Shown here: positions 22,487 to 29,743 of the stretch, one piece after another
How positions within the stretch are numbered: the stretch's first letter is position 1
How the letters are laid out: every line of letters begins with the position of its first letter
Origin: Intrasporangium sp.
GTDB taxonomy: Bacteria; Actinomycetota; Actinomycetes; Actinomycetales; Dermatophilaceae
Length of the DNA: 33,498 bases
Direction of reading: 5' to 3'
NCBI RefSeq assembly: GCF_030452765.1
Contig: NZ_JAKDLO010000024.1
Location: 1 to 33,498 of the forward strand
Made by a program: the position numbers and the translations under genes
The notes under the pieces: generated by a model
Told to the model about the DNA's origin: nothing
Databases searched by the model: none
Seen by the model: the letters and a program-made list of their open reading frames with translations, nothing else

Positions 22487-23029
22487 ATGCAGTTCGGGCG
22501 CAGCTACGAGCAGTTCGAGGTCGGGGCCGTCTACAGGCACTGGCCCGGCAAGACCGTCACCGAGTACGACGACCACCTGTTCTGCCTCGTCACGATGAAC
22601 CACCACCCGCTGCATCTCGACAGCCACTATGCGCAGGAGAGCACCCAGTTCGGACGCAACGTCGTCGTCGGCAACTACGTCTACTCGCTGCTGCTCGGGA
22701 TGTCGGTGCCGGACGTGTCGGGCAAGGCGATCGCCAACCTCGAGGTCGAGTCGCTCCGGCATGTCGCACCGACCTTCCACGGCGACACGATCTACGGGGA
22801 GACCCGCGTGCTCGACAAGTGGGAGTCGAGGAGCAAGGACGACCGGGGCGTCGTGCAGGTCGAGACGATCGGCTACAACCAGGACGGCACCCTCGTGTGC
22901 ATCTTCCGGCGCAAGGTCATGGTGCCCAAGGAGAGCTACCTCGACGCGCGGGGCGGCGACCAGCCGGGCCGCCCGGTGCCGCAGCCGGACAAGAACTGGC
23001 CCGGGCCGCAGGTCGGGGGCGAGGCCTGA
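22487..23029 (+). CDS. MaoC-family hot-dog enoyl-CoA hydratase
   Basis: 180-aa hot-dog-fold protein. HHPLHLDSHYAQESTQFGRNVVVGNYVYSLLLGM carries the MaoC hydratase pattern (Asp and His in the active site), followed by LEVESLRHVAPTFHGDTIYGETRVLDKWESRSKDDRGVVQVETIGYNQDG. Such proteins hydrate 2-enoyl-CoA esters. Close relatives often neighbour CitE and acyl-CoA dehydrogenase genes in actinobacteria, as in mesaconyl-CoA or branched acyl-CoA routes, and both kinds occur in this window although not adjacent. The ATG 22487 is preceded by GAGGAG (22476-22481), 5 nt upstream. Substrate not determined. Confidence 0.88.
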   Translation: MQFGRSYEQFEVGAVYRHWPGKTVTEYDDHLFCLVTMNHHPLHLDSHYAQESTQFGRNVVVGNYVYSLLLGMSVPDVSGKAIANLEVESLRHVAPTFHGDTIYGETRVLDKWESRSKDDRGVVQVETIGYNQDGTLVCIFRRKVMVPKESYLDARGGDQPGRPVPQPDKNWPGPQVGGEA

Positions 23030-23055
23030 GCCCGGGCGGAGGTGGGCCATACCCA

Positions 23056-23061
23056 TACGCT
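23056..23061 (+). promoter_or_regulatory. -10 box of leaderless PHP gene
   Basis: TACGCT, 6 nt before the GTG at 23068. Confidence 0.4.
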
Positions 23062-23067
23062 GGGGGT

Positions 23068-23934
23068 GTGACGCCTCACGAGCAGGTCATCGATCTGCAC
23101 ACCCACTCGAGCATGAGTGACGGCACGCAGACGCCGACCGAGCTCGTCGCCGCCGCGGTCGCAGCCGGGATCGACGTGCTCGCCATCACCGACCACGACA
23201 CGGTCGGTGGCTGGGCCGAGGCGGAGCGGGCCGCTCGCGCAGCAGGCCTCACCCTGGTCAAGGGGGTCGAGATCTCCTGCCACTACGACTACTCGTCGGT
23301 CCACCTGCTCGGCTACCTCATCGACCCCGCCGACTCGGCCTTGGCCACCGAGCTCGGGCGCGCCCGCGAGTCCAGGGCGACGAGGCTCGAGCGGATGGTC
23401 GAACGGATGACGTCCGACGGCATCCCGATCAGCTACGAGCAGGTCCTCGCGCAGGTCAGGCCCGGGGCCACACCCGGTCGGCCGCACATCGCCGACGCGC
23501 TGATCGAGGCCGGTGTCATCCAGCACCGCGACGAGGCCTTCGCGGACTGGCTCAGTGAGCGGTCGCCGTACTACGTCGGCCACTATGCCGTCGACCTCGC
23601 CCGCGCCGTGCGGATCGTCCGGGCCGCCGGGGGAGTGCCGGTCATCGCGCACCCCTTCACCCGCACCCGTTGCGCCGGCATCCCGGACTCGTTCATCGAA
23701 CAGCTTGCGGCTGCTGGGCTCGGTGGGCTCGAGGCCTACCACCGCGACCATGGGCCGGCAGAGGTCGCCCGGGCCGAGCGGCTGGCGGCCGAGTACGACC
23801 TGCTCCTCACCGGATCGAGCGACTACCACGGGGATGGCAAGCGGAACCGGCTGGCGGAGAACACGACTCGACGCGAGGTGCTCGACGCGATCATCGAGCA
23901 GTCGAGCGGGGCCACACCCGTTGTCCGGCCCTGA
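23068..23934 (+). CDS. PHP-domain metal-dependent phosphoesterase (TrpH/YciV-like)
   Basis: 288-aa enzyme of the PHP superfamily. Metal-binding motifs are in the expected order: DLHTHSSMSDG (His11, His13), ITDHDTVGG (Asp42, His43), VKGVEISCHY (Glu about 68), HLLGYLID, GRPHIADALI, VPVIAHPFTR and TGSSDYHGDGKRN. Relatives are the E. coli RNase AM/YciV-type exonuclease and 3',5'-nucleotide bisphosphatase (pAp hydrolysis). Either activity is possible here. I place the start at GTG 23068, because the frame upstream has no PHP character and a TACGCT box lies 6 nt before. The MaoC-like gene ends 38 nt upstream. Confidence 0.9.
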   Translation: MTPHEQVIDLHTHSSMSDGTQTPTELVAAAVAAGIDVLAITDHDTVGGWAEAERAARAAGLTLVKGVEISCHYDYSSVHLLGYLIDPADSALATELGRARESRATRLERMVERMTSDGIPISYEQVLAQVRPGATPGRPHIADALIEAGVIQHRDEAFADWLSERSPYYVGHYAVDLARAVRIVRAAGGVPVIAHPFTRTRCAGIPDSFIEQLAAAGLGGLEAYHRDHGPAEVARAERLAAEYDLLLTGSSDYHGDGKRNRLAENTTRREVLDAIIEQSSGATPVVRP

Positions 23935-24133
23935 GCGGCGCGGACACTACGTCCGGTGAGCCCGATCGGCGGCTGCTCAGCGACCCGGGCGGCCGGGCAC
24001 GGGGGCTGATCTCGAGACCCCGTTCGAGCAGCGAGAGGGCGTCGTCGACGGCACCCGCGATGCCAAGCTCCCTTTCGTGGGCTGTCGTGCCGCCGCCTGA
24101 TGAGCACGCCCTCGGACATGCGAGACTTGCGCC
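23935..24133. other. 199-nt gap between the PHP and parA genes, nothing firm
   Basis: I see no hairpin or repeat that stands out. A minus-strand frame reads protein-like for about 40 residues (HERELGIAGAVDDALSLLE), but it has no start with a ribosome site and runs antisense into the PHP gene. I leave it unannotated. A weak GAGACT box (24122-24127) lies 6 nt before the parA ATG. Confidence 0.4.
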
Positions 24134-24928
24134 ATGCCGCGCCCGACCCAGCCAGGAACCACCGCCGGACCCGCGACTGTCATCGCCCTGGCCAACCAGA
24201 AGGGGGGCGTGGCCAAGACGACGTCGGTCGCCTCCCTCGGGGCGGCCTTCGCGGAGCGGGGCAAGAAGGTCCTGCTCATCGATCTCGATCCGCAGGCCTG
24301 CCTGACCTTCTCGCTCGGCGTCGATCCCGACTCGCTCGAGACCTCGATCAACGAGGTTCTGCTGGGCAAGGCGGACATCTCCGACGCGGTCATCGCCTGC
24401 GACGACGGCTTCGACCTCGTGCCCTCGGTGATCGACCTCGCCGGTGCCGAGGCGATGCTCCTGCCGCGCCCCGGCCGCGAGTACGTCCTGCGCACCGCGC
24501 TGGAGGCGAGCAGAGCGGCATACGACATCATCCTGCTCGACTGCTCGCCGAGCCTCGGCGTCATCACCTTGAACGCGCTCACCGCCGCGGATTCCCTGAT
24601 CATCCCGATGCCGTGCGAGATGCTCAGCCACCGCGGCGTGGGTCAGCTGCTCGACACCGTCGCCGACGTGCAGAAGATCCTCAACCGGGACCTCGAGGTC
24701 TTGGGGGTCCTGCCGACCCTCTTCGACGGGCGCAGCCGCCACGCGCGCGAGGTGCTGGCCGACGTGGGGGAGCGCTATGAGCTGACAGTGCTCGAACCAC
24801 CGATCCCCAAGACGGTGCGCTTCGCGGAGGCGCCCGCTGCCGGACGCTCGATCCTGGCCACCTCCCGCACCTCGAAGGGCGCGGAGGCCTACCGCAACGT
24901 CGCGGCCTCGCTCCTCAAGCAGCTCTGA
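24134..24928 (+). CDS. ParA/Soj-like ATPase without a ParB partner
   Basis: 264-aa P-loop ATPase of the ParA/MinD group. Visible: deviant Walker A NQKGGVAKTT (21-30), VLLIDLDPQACLTFSLG, and Walker B YDIILLDCSPSLGVITLNAL, followed by IPMPCEMLSHRGVGQLLDTV. No parB or parS site is nearby, so this is an orphan ParA. In M. tuberculosis a comparable Soj-related gene sits near rhlE, as here, which suggests an old chromosomal gene with a positioning role rather than plasmid partition. The ATG at 24134 may be leaderless. Codons 127-130 contain one copy of the AGCGGCATAC word. The Imm63-like gene starts 24 nt after the stop. Confidence 0.88.
   Translation: MPRPTQPGTTAGPATVIALANQKGGVAKTTSVASLGAAFAERGKKVLLIDLDPQACLTFSLGVDPDSLETSINEVLLGKADISDAVIACDDGFDLVPSVIDLAGAEAMLLPRPGREYVLRTALEASRAAYDIILLDCSPSLGVITLNALTAADSLIIPMPCEMLSHRGVGQLLDTVADVQKILNRDLEVLGVLPTLFDGRSRHAREVLADVGERYELTVLEPPIPKTVRFAEAPAAGRSILATSRTSKGAEAYRNVAASLLKQL
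24514..24523 (-). repeat. AGCGGCATAC word, copy 9
   Basis: Exact copy inside the parA-like gene, read as Arg-Ala-Ala-Tyr. Confidence 0.6.
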
Positions 24929-24952
24929 CCTGGCGCCGCACGGGGCCACGGC

Positions 24953-25390
24953 GTGACCACAAGTGCCGAGATCGCGGCCACCCTGACCCGGCTGGCCGCC
25001 CGGGTTCACATCCCGGTCGCAGCCCTACCCGACTTCCGACCCAACGGGGAGGCTCGGCCGTTCCTCGTCCTCGAGGTCGACGGCACCCTGCACTGGCGGG
25101 TCGACGAGGCCGGGCGCACCCTCTCGGACCTGGCGACCCACGACCTGGACGAGCTGCTCTACTGGGCCCTTCGGGGCGTGACCTTCACCGCGGCGGCGGA
25201 CTGGGAGCCGGCCCACCGGGTCCCCGGTCAGGACAGCCGGCGGCTGCGCTGGGCACATCAACACGAGCTGCTGGCCCGGCTCGACCCGCGGTGGGCGGGC
25301 CGCTGGCGCACGGAGCTGGCGGACGAGCTGCGAGCCGCCGGCGCAACCGCCGATCTCGCGCTGCTGCCACCCGAGCGCGTGGGCGATTGA
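24953..25390 (+). CDS. Immunity protein 63 (Imm63)-like protein
   Basis: 145-aa cytosolic protein. The stretch from about residue 40 to 122 follows the Imm63 pattern as I remember it: a short beta strand with a dialog of charged residues (LHWRVDEAGRTLSD), then THDLDELLYWALRGVTFTAAADWE, then HRVPGQDSRRLRWAHQHELLARLDPRWAGRWRTEL. Imm63 proteins are immunity partners in polymorphic toxin systems. The GTG start at 24953 is 24 nt after the parA-like stop and has only a weak ribosome site, so it is probably translated from the parA transcript. The next gene, 66 nt further on the same strand, encodes a TNT-type toxin, its likely target (inference from position). Confidence 0.72.
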   Translation: MTTSAEIAATLTRLAARVHIPVAALPDFRPNGEARPFLVLEVDGTLHWRVDEAGRTLSDLATHDLDELLYWALRGVTFTAAADWEPAHRVPGQDSRRLRWAHQHELLARLDPRWAGRWRTELADELRAAGATADLALLPPERVGD

Positions 25391-25409
25391 CGCGGTGCCG
25401 TCAGAGCCC

Positions 25410-25415
25410 TAGCCT
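25410..25415 (+). promoter_or_regulatory. -10 box of the TNT toxin gene
   Basis: TAGCCT, 41 nt before the ATG at 25457. Transcription would start near 25422 and give a 35-nt leader with a purine-rich ribosome site (GAAAGAGA). The toxin can thus be expressed separately from the parA/immunity transcript. Confidence 0.35.
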
Positions 25416-25456
25416 GTGTGCCGGTCGTGGGGGGCCCGGCGAGAAAGAGAATCGTG

Positions 25457-26206
25457 ATGAGCCTTCGACGAACCCTTGGCGCACTCGTGGTCAGCCTCGC
25501 GACCACGCTCGCCTTCGTCAGCGCCGTGCCCTCGCCGGCTTCGGCGGCAGCACCAACGGTGGCGACGGGGCACGCGAGTGCCGCCGCCGCCACGAACCAG
25601 CCCAGCGCCGCCGATGCCACAGACGAGCCGCGTCGCGGTCGTCACGGGTGCTCGGCGGCGTTCTTTCGCAGCGATCGACGGCTCGGTCCGGAGGTCCTGT
25701 CGAACAGCGGGCTGACCGGCCTCGAGCTGCGTCGGTATCACCGGACGGGAGGGCTCAGCCCGGCCCGCTTCCTCGCCAAGTACTGGGACCCCACCCTCTA
25801 CGACGGCAGTGGTGGCTGGATCTACCCGCCCCAGAACGGCTACCGGCTCGACAGCCAGGGCGACCCGATCGTGTGGACGAGCACTCTCGCGGTGGGCCGG
25901 TACGTCGACCGCTACGGCAGCGAGTACGGTTCCTTCCTGGCTCCCACCGGGGCACCGTACGCCCGTCGAGCCATCCCCCCGTCCAACCTTGTCGGCACCC
26001 CCGCCGAGCAGTGCAACTACTACAACTACCGGGTGCTCAAGCCGCTGCCGGTGCACGTCGGCCCGGTCGCGGCCTGGTTCGAGCAGCCCGGCGGGACACT
26101 CCAGTACCAGCTGGACGGCAGCCTGATCGCGGGCGCGCCCGCGTCCGTCAACATCATCTGGCTGCTCGACCACGGTTACCTGGAGCGAGTCTCGCCGGCG
26201 GCGTGA
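25457..26206 (+). CDS. Secreted TNT-domain protein (putative NAD+ glycohydrolase toxin)
   Basis: 249-aa exported protein with a Sec signal peptide (SLRRTLGALVVSLATTLAFV, cleavage likely near ASA at 28-30) and an Ala-rich disordered stretch to about 60. Residues about 115-246 form a TNT (tuberculosis necrotizing toxin, DUF4237) domain: GWIYPPQNGY, then LAVGRYVDRYGSEYGSFLAPTGAPYARRAIPP, YRVLKPLPVHVGPVAAWFEQPGG, LQYQLDG and LLDHGYLERV. Arg152 (DRYG) and Gln216 (QYQ) occupy the positions of the catalytic Arg and Gln of the mycobacterial toxin, which hydrolyses NAD+. ATG 25457 is chosen for the signal peptide, and GTG 25454 or 25418 are possible. The Imm63-like gene directly upstream is the obvious immunity candidate. 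Confidence 0.85.
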   Translation: MSLRRTLGALVVSLATTLAFVSAVPSPASAAAPTVATGHASAAAATNQPSAADATDEPRRGRHGCSAAFFRSDRRLGPEVLSNSGLTGLELRRYHRTGGLSPARFLAKYWDPTLYDGSGGWIYPPQNGYRLDSQGDPIVWTSTLAVGRYVDRYGSEYGSFLAPTGAPYARRAIPPSNLVGTPAEQCNYYNYRVLKPLPVHVGPVAAWFEQPGGTLQYQLDGSLIAGAPASVNIIWLLDHGYLERVSPAA

Positions 26207-26262
26207 ACACACGCCGGGTTCCTCGAGGCGGGTGCCAGCCGGGTCAGAGCACGACCGGGACC

Positions 26263-26276
26263 ACGAGTACGCTCGT
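26263..26276. terminator. Small UACG-loop hairpin between the toxin and rhlE genes
   Basis: ACGAG (26263-26267), loop TACG, CTCGT (26272-26276): a 5-bp stem with a UNCG-type tetraloop in the 137-nt convergent gap. It overlaps a one-mismatch copy of the AGCGGCATAC word (26275-26284). Weak as a terminator. Confidence 0.3.
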
Positions 26277-26343
26277 ATGTCGCTGAGCGGGCTCGCGTGC
26301 GGCGGCTCGGTCCGTCAGTCGCCGACTCCTCGAGGAAGCCTGC

Positions 26344-27978
26344 TCAGTCGGCGAGCGGACTGGACGTGCCGGCAGCCGAGCTCGTGCGTCCGTGCCCGCC
26401 GCGGCGGCGGCGTCGACGTGGGCGCGCGGACGGCTCGGCCGTGGAGGGCTGCGTCCCGGCAGGCGAGGTGTCGGCAGCAGCATCGACACCGGCCGCTGCC
26501 GCACCTCCACCGCGCGTGCGGCGGCGGTTGCGGGTGCGCCGGGGTGCCTCGTCGTCCTTGCGCGGGCGGGAGGTCTCCGGACGCGCGCCGCCGGAACGAT
26601 GGCGGCCCTTGCCCTGCCGCTTGCCGGTCTCGCCGAGGTCCTCGATCTGTTCGGCGGCCAAGCCTGCCCGGGTCTGCTCAGACTTGCGCAGACGGCCCTT
26701 GGCCTCGGTTGGGATGTGCAGGTCGGTGAAGAGGTGCTCGGACGATGAGTAGGTCTCCTCCGGCTCGGGGATCCCGAGGTCGAGCGCCTTGTTGATCAGG
26801 GCCCACCGGTGCGTGTCGTCCCAGTCGACGAGGGTCACCGCGACCCCGGTGTTGCCGGCCCGACCGGTGCGGCCGGTCCGGTGGACATAGGTCTTCTCGT
26901 CCTCAGGACACTGGAAGTTGATGACGTGGGTCACGTTCTCGACGTCGATGCCGCGGGCGGCGACGTCGGTCGCGACGAGGACGCCGACCTTGCCATTGCG
27001 GAACGCCCGCATCGCCTGCTCGCGGGCGCCCTGGCCCAGGTCACCGTGGAGGGCGGCGGCGGCGAAGCCTCGGTCGACGAGCTCGTCGGAGACCTTGGCC
27101 GCGGCCCGCTTCGTGCGGGCGAAGACGATGGTCAGCCCACGGTCCTCCGCCTGGAGCACCCGCGAGATCAGCTCGACCTTGTCGAGGGCATGGGCGCGGT
27201 AGACGAAGTGCTCGATCGCCTGGACCGTGTGGGCGTGGAGGGGGTCGTCGCCCATCGCGCGGATGTGTGTCGGCTGGGTCATGTAGCGGCGGGCGAGCGC
27301 GACGATCGCGCCGGGCATGGTGGCCGAGAAGAGCATCGTCTGGCGGGCCGTCGGGGTCAGGGCCATGATCGTCTCGACGTCCGGCAGGAATCCGAGGTCG
27401 AGCATCTCGTCGGCCTCGTCGAGCACGACGACCCGGGCCTGGGACAGGTCGAGGTGGCCCTGCTTCGACAGGTCGATGAGGCGGCCAGGCGTCCCCACGA
27501 CGACCTCGACGCCCGCCCGGAGGGCAGCGACCTGCGGCTCGTAGGCGCGGCCGCCGTAGACACTGAGGACGCGGATACCGCGCCGGGTACCGGCCCTCTC
27601 GATGTCGCCGGCGACCTGCCCGGCAAGCTCTCGGGTCGGCACGACCACGAGGGCCTGGGGTGCCCCGGGGCGGGTGAGCGCTGTGAAGCCCGGGTCGCCC
27701 ACGGCGACGACCTGGTCGAGGATCGGCACACCGAAGCCGAGCGTCTTGCCGGTGCCGGTCTTGGCCTGGCCGATGATGTCGTGGCCGCCGAGGGCCACGG
27801 GCAGGGTCATCGCCTGGATGGGGAACGGCGTCACGATGCCGGCCTCGGCGAGGGCACCGACGATCTCGGGGTGGATGGGGTAGTCGGCGAACGTCCGCTG
27901 CGGCGTGCTCGATTCTGCCTGCATGGACGTGTGCGGGGCTCCGGTCGTCGTGGGTGCCTCGGTCGTGCTCTGGGTCAT
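26344..27978 (-). CDS. rhlE: DEAD-box RNA helicase (RhlE/CshA type)
   Basis: 544-aa ATP-dependent RNA helicase for RNA unwinding in ribosome assembly, decay or cold adaptation. All core motifs are present: Q-motif TPFPIQ, AKTGTGKT (72-79), PTRELAGQ, GTPGRL, DEAD (187-190), SAT, FARTKRAAAKV, ALHGDLGQGAREQAM, ATDVAARGID and HRTGRTGRAG. A long tail from about 410 is disordered and very basic, ending in an RPRRRRRRGGHGR-type patch that probably binds RNA. The ATG at 27978 is chosen because the core starts soon after it. The frame stays open to 28089 without family sequence. A leader of up to about 150 nt with a hairpin and repeats precedes it. Gene order matches the mycobacterial rhlE neighbourhood. 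Confidence 0.94.
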   Translation of the reverse strand: MTQSTTEAPTTTGAPHTSMQAESSTPQRTFADYPIHPEIVGALAEAGIVTPFPIQAMTLPVALGGHDIIGQAKTGTGKTLGFGVPILDQVVAVGDPGFTALTRPGAPQALVVVPTRELAGQVAGDIERAGTRRGIRVLSVYGGRAYEPQVAALRAGVEVVVGTPGRLIDLSKQGHLDLSQARVVVLDEADEMLDLGFLPDVETIMALTPTARQTMLFSATMPGAIVALARRYMTQPTHIRAMGDDPLHAHTVQAIEHFVYRAHALDKVELISRVLQAEDRGLTIVFARTKRAAAKVSDELVDRGFAAAALHGDLGQGAREQAMRAFRNGKVGVLVATDVAARGIDVENVTHVINFQCPEDEKTYVHRTGRTGRAGNTGVAVTLVDWDDTHRWALINKALDLGIPEPEETYSSSEHLFTDLHIPTEAKGRLRKSEQTRAGLAAEQIEDLGETGKRQGKGRHRSGGARPETSRPRKDDEAPRRTRNRRRTRGGGAAAAGVDAAADTSPAGTQPSTAEPSARPRRRRRRGGHGRTSSAAGTSSPLAD

Positions 27979-28078
27979 GTAGGTCTCTCGGTCTGCACGA
28001 GCACCCCACGGCCCGGTTGGGCGGCGGGAGCTCAGTGTCTCGTTGACGGGCCGATCGGAAGGTTTCGGAGTGCGACGC

Positions 28079-28096
28079 CCCGCAGGCATCTGCGGG
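28079..28096 (-). promoter_or_regulatory. Hairpin in the rhlE leader
   Basis: Perfect 7-bp stem, CCCGCAG (28079-28085) and CTGCGGG (28090-28096), with a GCAT loop, about 100 nt upstream of the rhlE start. It may be part of a structured 5' UTR, as is common for cold-responsive helicases. Confidence 0.4.
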
Positions 28097-28138
28097 CCAC
28101 TGGCGTTCGGCTTGGACCGGACACCATCCGTGCCGCAC

Positions 28139-28166
28139 CGTCAAATGCTCTTTGTCGTCAAATGCT
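28139..28166 (-). promoter_or_regulatory. 11-bp direct repeats upstream of rhlE
   Basis: CGTCAAATGCT at 28139-28149 and 28156-28166, a 17-bp period. On the minus strand each reads AGCATTTGACG and so contains TTGACG, a -35-like hexamer facing rhlE. They may be two overlapping promoter -35 boxes or a tandem operator. The rest of the 27979-28253 gap shows only the hairpin above and the promoter of the next gene. Confidence 0.5.
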
Positions 28167-28240
28167 TGTCAGAGCCGACCGGGCACCTCATGGTCGTACT
28201 CATACTACCGGCTCGGGAGCAGGGCACCGACCACGTCACC

Positions 28241-28246
28241 TAGTGT
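28241..28246 (+). promoter_or_regulatory. -10 box of leaderless MiaE-like gene
   Basis: TAGTGT, 7 nt before the ATG at 28254, with no Shine-Dalgarno between. Confidence 0.45.
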
Positions 28247-28253
28247 GAGCCTC

Positions 28254-28970
28254 ATGACCGATCCCGATGGCTCGCTGACCCCACCGGAGACGACCGGTTT
28301 CGACCTGGCCGATCCCGGCTACCGGGCCGCCGTCACGGACCTGCTGGGTGCGCTCGCCTACGGTGAGCTGAGGGCCTTCTCCCAGCTCGCTGCCGACGCC
28401 GAGCTGGCTCCCAGCCTCGTGCAGCGGTCCGAGCTGGCCTTCCTCGCCGACCAGGAGCTCGGCCACTACGCCCTGCTCGCCGACCGCCTGCGCAGCCTCG
28501 GCGTCGAGCCAGAGCAAGCCATGGAGCCGTTCGTCGCCCCGATCGACGCCTTCCATGAGCGGACCCGCCCGTCCGGCTGGCTCGAGGGGCTCGTCAAGGC
28601 CTACGTCGGAGAGGGCATCGCGCAGGACTTCTACCGAGAGATCGCGGCCTATGTCGATGCGGACACCCGCGACCTGGTCATCCGCGTGCTCGATGACAAC
28701 GGACGTGCCGACTTCGTGGTCGGGGCTGTCCGCGACGCCATCGCGGCGGACCCACGCGTGGGCGGACGGCTCGCCCTGTGGGGTCGTCGCCTCGTCGGCG
28801 AAGCGCTCTCGCAGGCGCAGCACGTCGCCGTCGAGCGCGACTCGCTCGGCGCCCTGCTCATCGGCGCGCCGGGACGACCGGCGGCCGACCTGGCCGAGCT
28901 CGGTCGGATGTTCGTCCGGCTCACCGACGAGCACAGCCGCCGGATGGGGCGGCTGGGGTTGGCCGCCTGA
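28254..28970 (+). CDS. Ferritin-fold MiaE-like hydroxylase family protein
   Basis: 238-aa protein of the ferritin-like diiron fold related to tRNA-(ms2io6A) hydroxylase. A four-helix bundle carries putative iron ligands: LGALAYGELRAFSQLAADA (first Glu), LADQELGHYALL (ExxH), VKAYVGEGIAQDFYREIA (second Glu) and LSQAQHVAVERDSLG (last His/Glu). The actinobacterial branch next to rhlE (as in M. tuberculosis) has no proven reaction, so tRNA hydroxylation is only a suggestion. The ATG 28254 follows TAGTGT by 7 nt. Divergent from rhlE and convergent with the GlsB-like gene through a clear terminator. Confidence 0.83.
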   Translation: MTDPDGSLTPPETTGFDLADPGYRAAVTDLLGALAYGELRAFSQLAADAELAPSLVQRSELAFLADQELGHYALLADRLRSLGVEPEQAMEPFVAPIDAFHERTRPSGWLEGLVKAYVGEGIAQDFYREIAAYVDADTRDLVIRVLDDNGRADFVVGAVRDAIAADPRVGGRLALWGRRLVGEALSQAQHVAVERDSLGALLIGAPGRPAADLAELGRMFVRLTDEHSRRMGRLGLAA

Positions 28971-29004
28971 ACGAAGGGCGCCAGGGTGCGACCGCGCTCG
29001 ACAG

Positions 29005-29039
29005 CGAGAGGGCCCCACCAACGCGGTCGGGCCCTCTCG
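29005..29039. terminator. Bidirectional terminator hairpin
   Basis: Perfect 11-bp stem, CGAGAGGGCCC (29005-29015) with GGGCCCTCTCG (29029-29039), 13-nt loop, placed 34 nt after the MiaE-like stop and 11 nt before the end of the opposing GlsB-like gene. The best terminator in the window. Confidence 0.8.
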
Positions 29040-29050
29040 AGTCGGTGACG

Positions 29051-29317
29051 TCAGTGGGACTTGCTCGTGATGCGCCCGTAGGCCGAAATCCCGAGAGCAG
29101 CGACCACGGCGGCGATGATCCAGTACCACCAGCTGATGCCTCGGCCGCCGGAGTAGTTGAAGATCGCGCCGAGGATGAGGGTCGTGACGACCGAGGCGAT
29201 GATGCCGATACCGATCGTCATCAGGATCGAGATGTCCTGCTTGCCGGGAAGGATGAGACGACCGAGCGCCCCGATGATCAGTCCGGCCACGATGGCCCCG
29301 ATGATGGTGCCGAGCAT
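29051..29317 (-). CDS. GlsB/YeaQ/YmgE family small membrane stress protein
   Basis: 88-aa hydrophobic protein with three membrane helices: about 1-19 (MLGTIIGAIVAGLIIGALG), about 30-52 (ILMTIGIGIIASVVTTLILGAIF) and about 63-80 (WWYWIIAAVVAALGISAYG), separated by short loops including LPGKQD. This is the transglycosylase-associated/GlsB family. Members are stress-induced and their function is not established. The ATG at 29317 is preceded by a G-rich ribosome site. Single gene ending at the terminator above. Confidence 0.88.
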   Translation of the reverse strand: MLGTIIGAIVAGLIIGALGRLILPGKQDISILMTIGIGIIASVVTTLILGAIFNYSGGRGISWWYWIIAAVVAALGISAYGRITSKSH

Positions 29318-29422
29318 GTGGCGTGCCCCCTCTCAGCCCTGCGCGGGCTTGGTCAGGCCGGGGTGTCCGGCTGTCTCCAGCAAAGCACGCCACGGCTTCC
29401 TACGGGGCGGATCTGCGACGAG

Positions 29423-29438
29423 GCGGATAACGATCCGC
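29423..29438. other. Small hairpin in the 29318-29508 gap
   Basis: GCGGAT (29423-29428), loop AACG, ATCCGC (29433-29438). It lies 71 nt after the DUF3107 stop on the minus strand and could end the tetR-DUF3107 transcript. Nothing else is clear in this 191-nt gap. Confidence 0.35.
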
Positions 29439-29508
29439 GCTCATCCGTCGGACCGGGTGGCTCAGCCGTCCCGTGCGGCCGAGTGCTGCGCCGGGTGGTC
29501 CCCGAGGC

Positions 29509-29730
29509 TCACTGGGCCCCGAACCCGACGCCGCCCTTCTTCTCCGCGCCCGTCGTGACATAGCCGACAGCCGCGCTCGGGACGAGAACCCTCCCGCCCT
29601 TGTCGTCGGTCAGCTCGAGGACCTCGGCCGAGCGCGAGGCCCGCACCGCCTCCGCGAGCTCGTCGGACGTCATCGTCGACTCGAAGGTGATCTCGCGAGC
29701 GCAGTGCTGTACGCCGATCCTGACCTCCAC
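29509..29730 (-). CDS. DUF3107 family protein
   Basis: 73-aa cytosolic protein, the actinobacterial DUF3107 family (comparable to the small Rv3208A/TB9.4 protein of M. tuberculosis). It begins MEVRIGVQHCAREITFES, continues with a Thr-Ser-Asp-Glu-Leu helix (TSDELAEAVRAS) and a strand-rich end LELTDDKGGRVLVPSAAVGYVTTG. The start is GTG 29730 with GAAGG about 9 nt upstream. Function unknown. It always seems to travel with the TetR gene upstream, as here. Between them lies a block of four 16-bp tandem repeats that includes a tiny possible leader ORF. Confidence 0.88.
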   Translation of the reverse strand: MEVRIGVQHCAREITFESTMTSDELAEAVRASRSAEVLELTDDKGGRVLVPSAAVGYVTTGAEKKGGVGFGAQ

Positions 29731-29743
29731 GGCAATCCCTTCC

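Noticed and set aside
23950-24120. Protein-like minus-strand frame between the PHP and parA genes
   Set aside because: No start codon with a ribosome site or -10 box, no family, and it continues antisense into the PHP gene.
24134-24928. Plasmid-type partition locus
   Set aside because: No parB, parS repeats, rep gene or origin features. Gene order around rhlE matches a chromosomal neighbourhood, so the ParA-like protein is an orphan.
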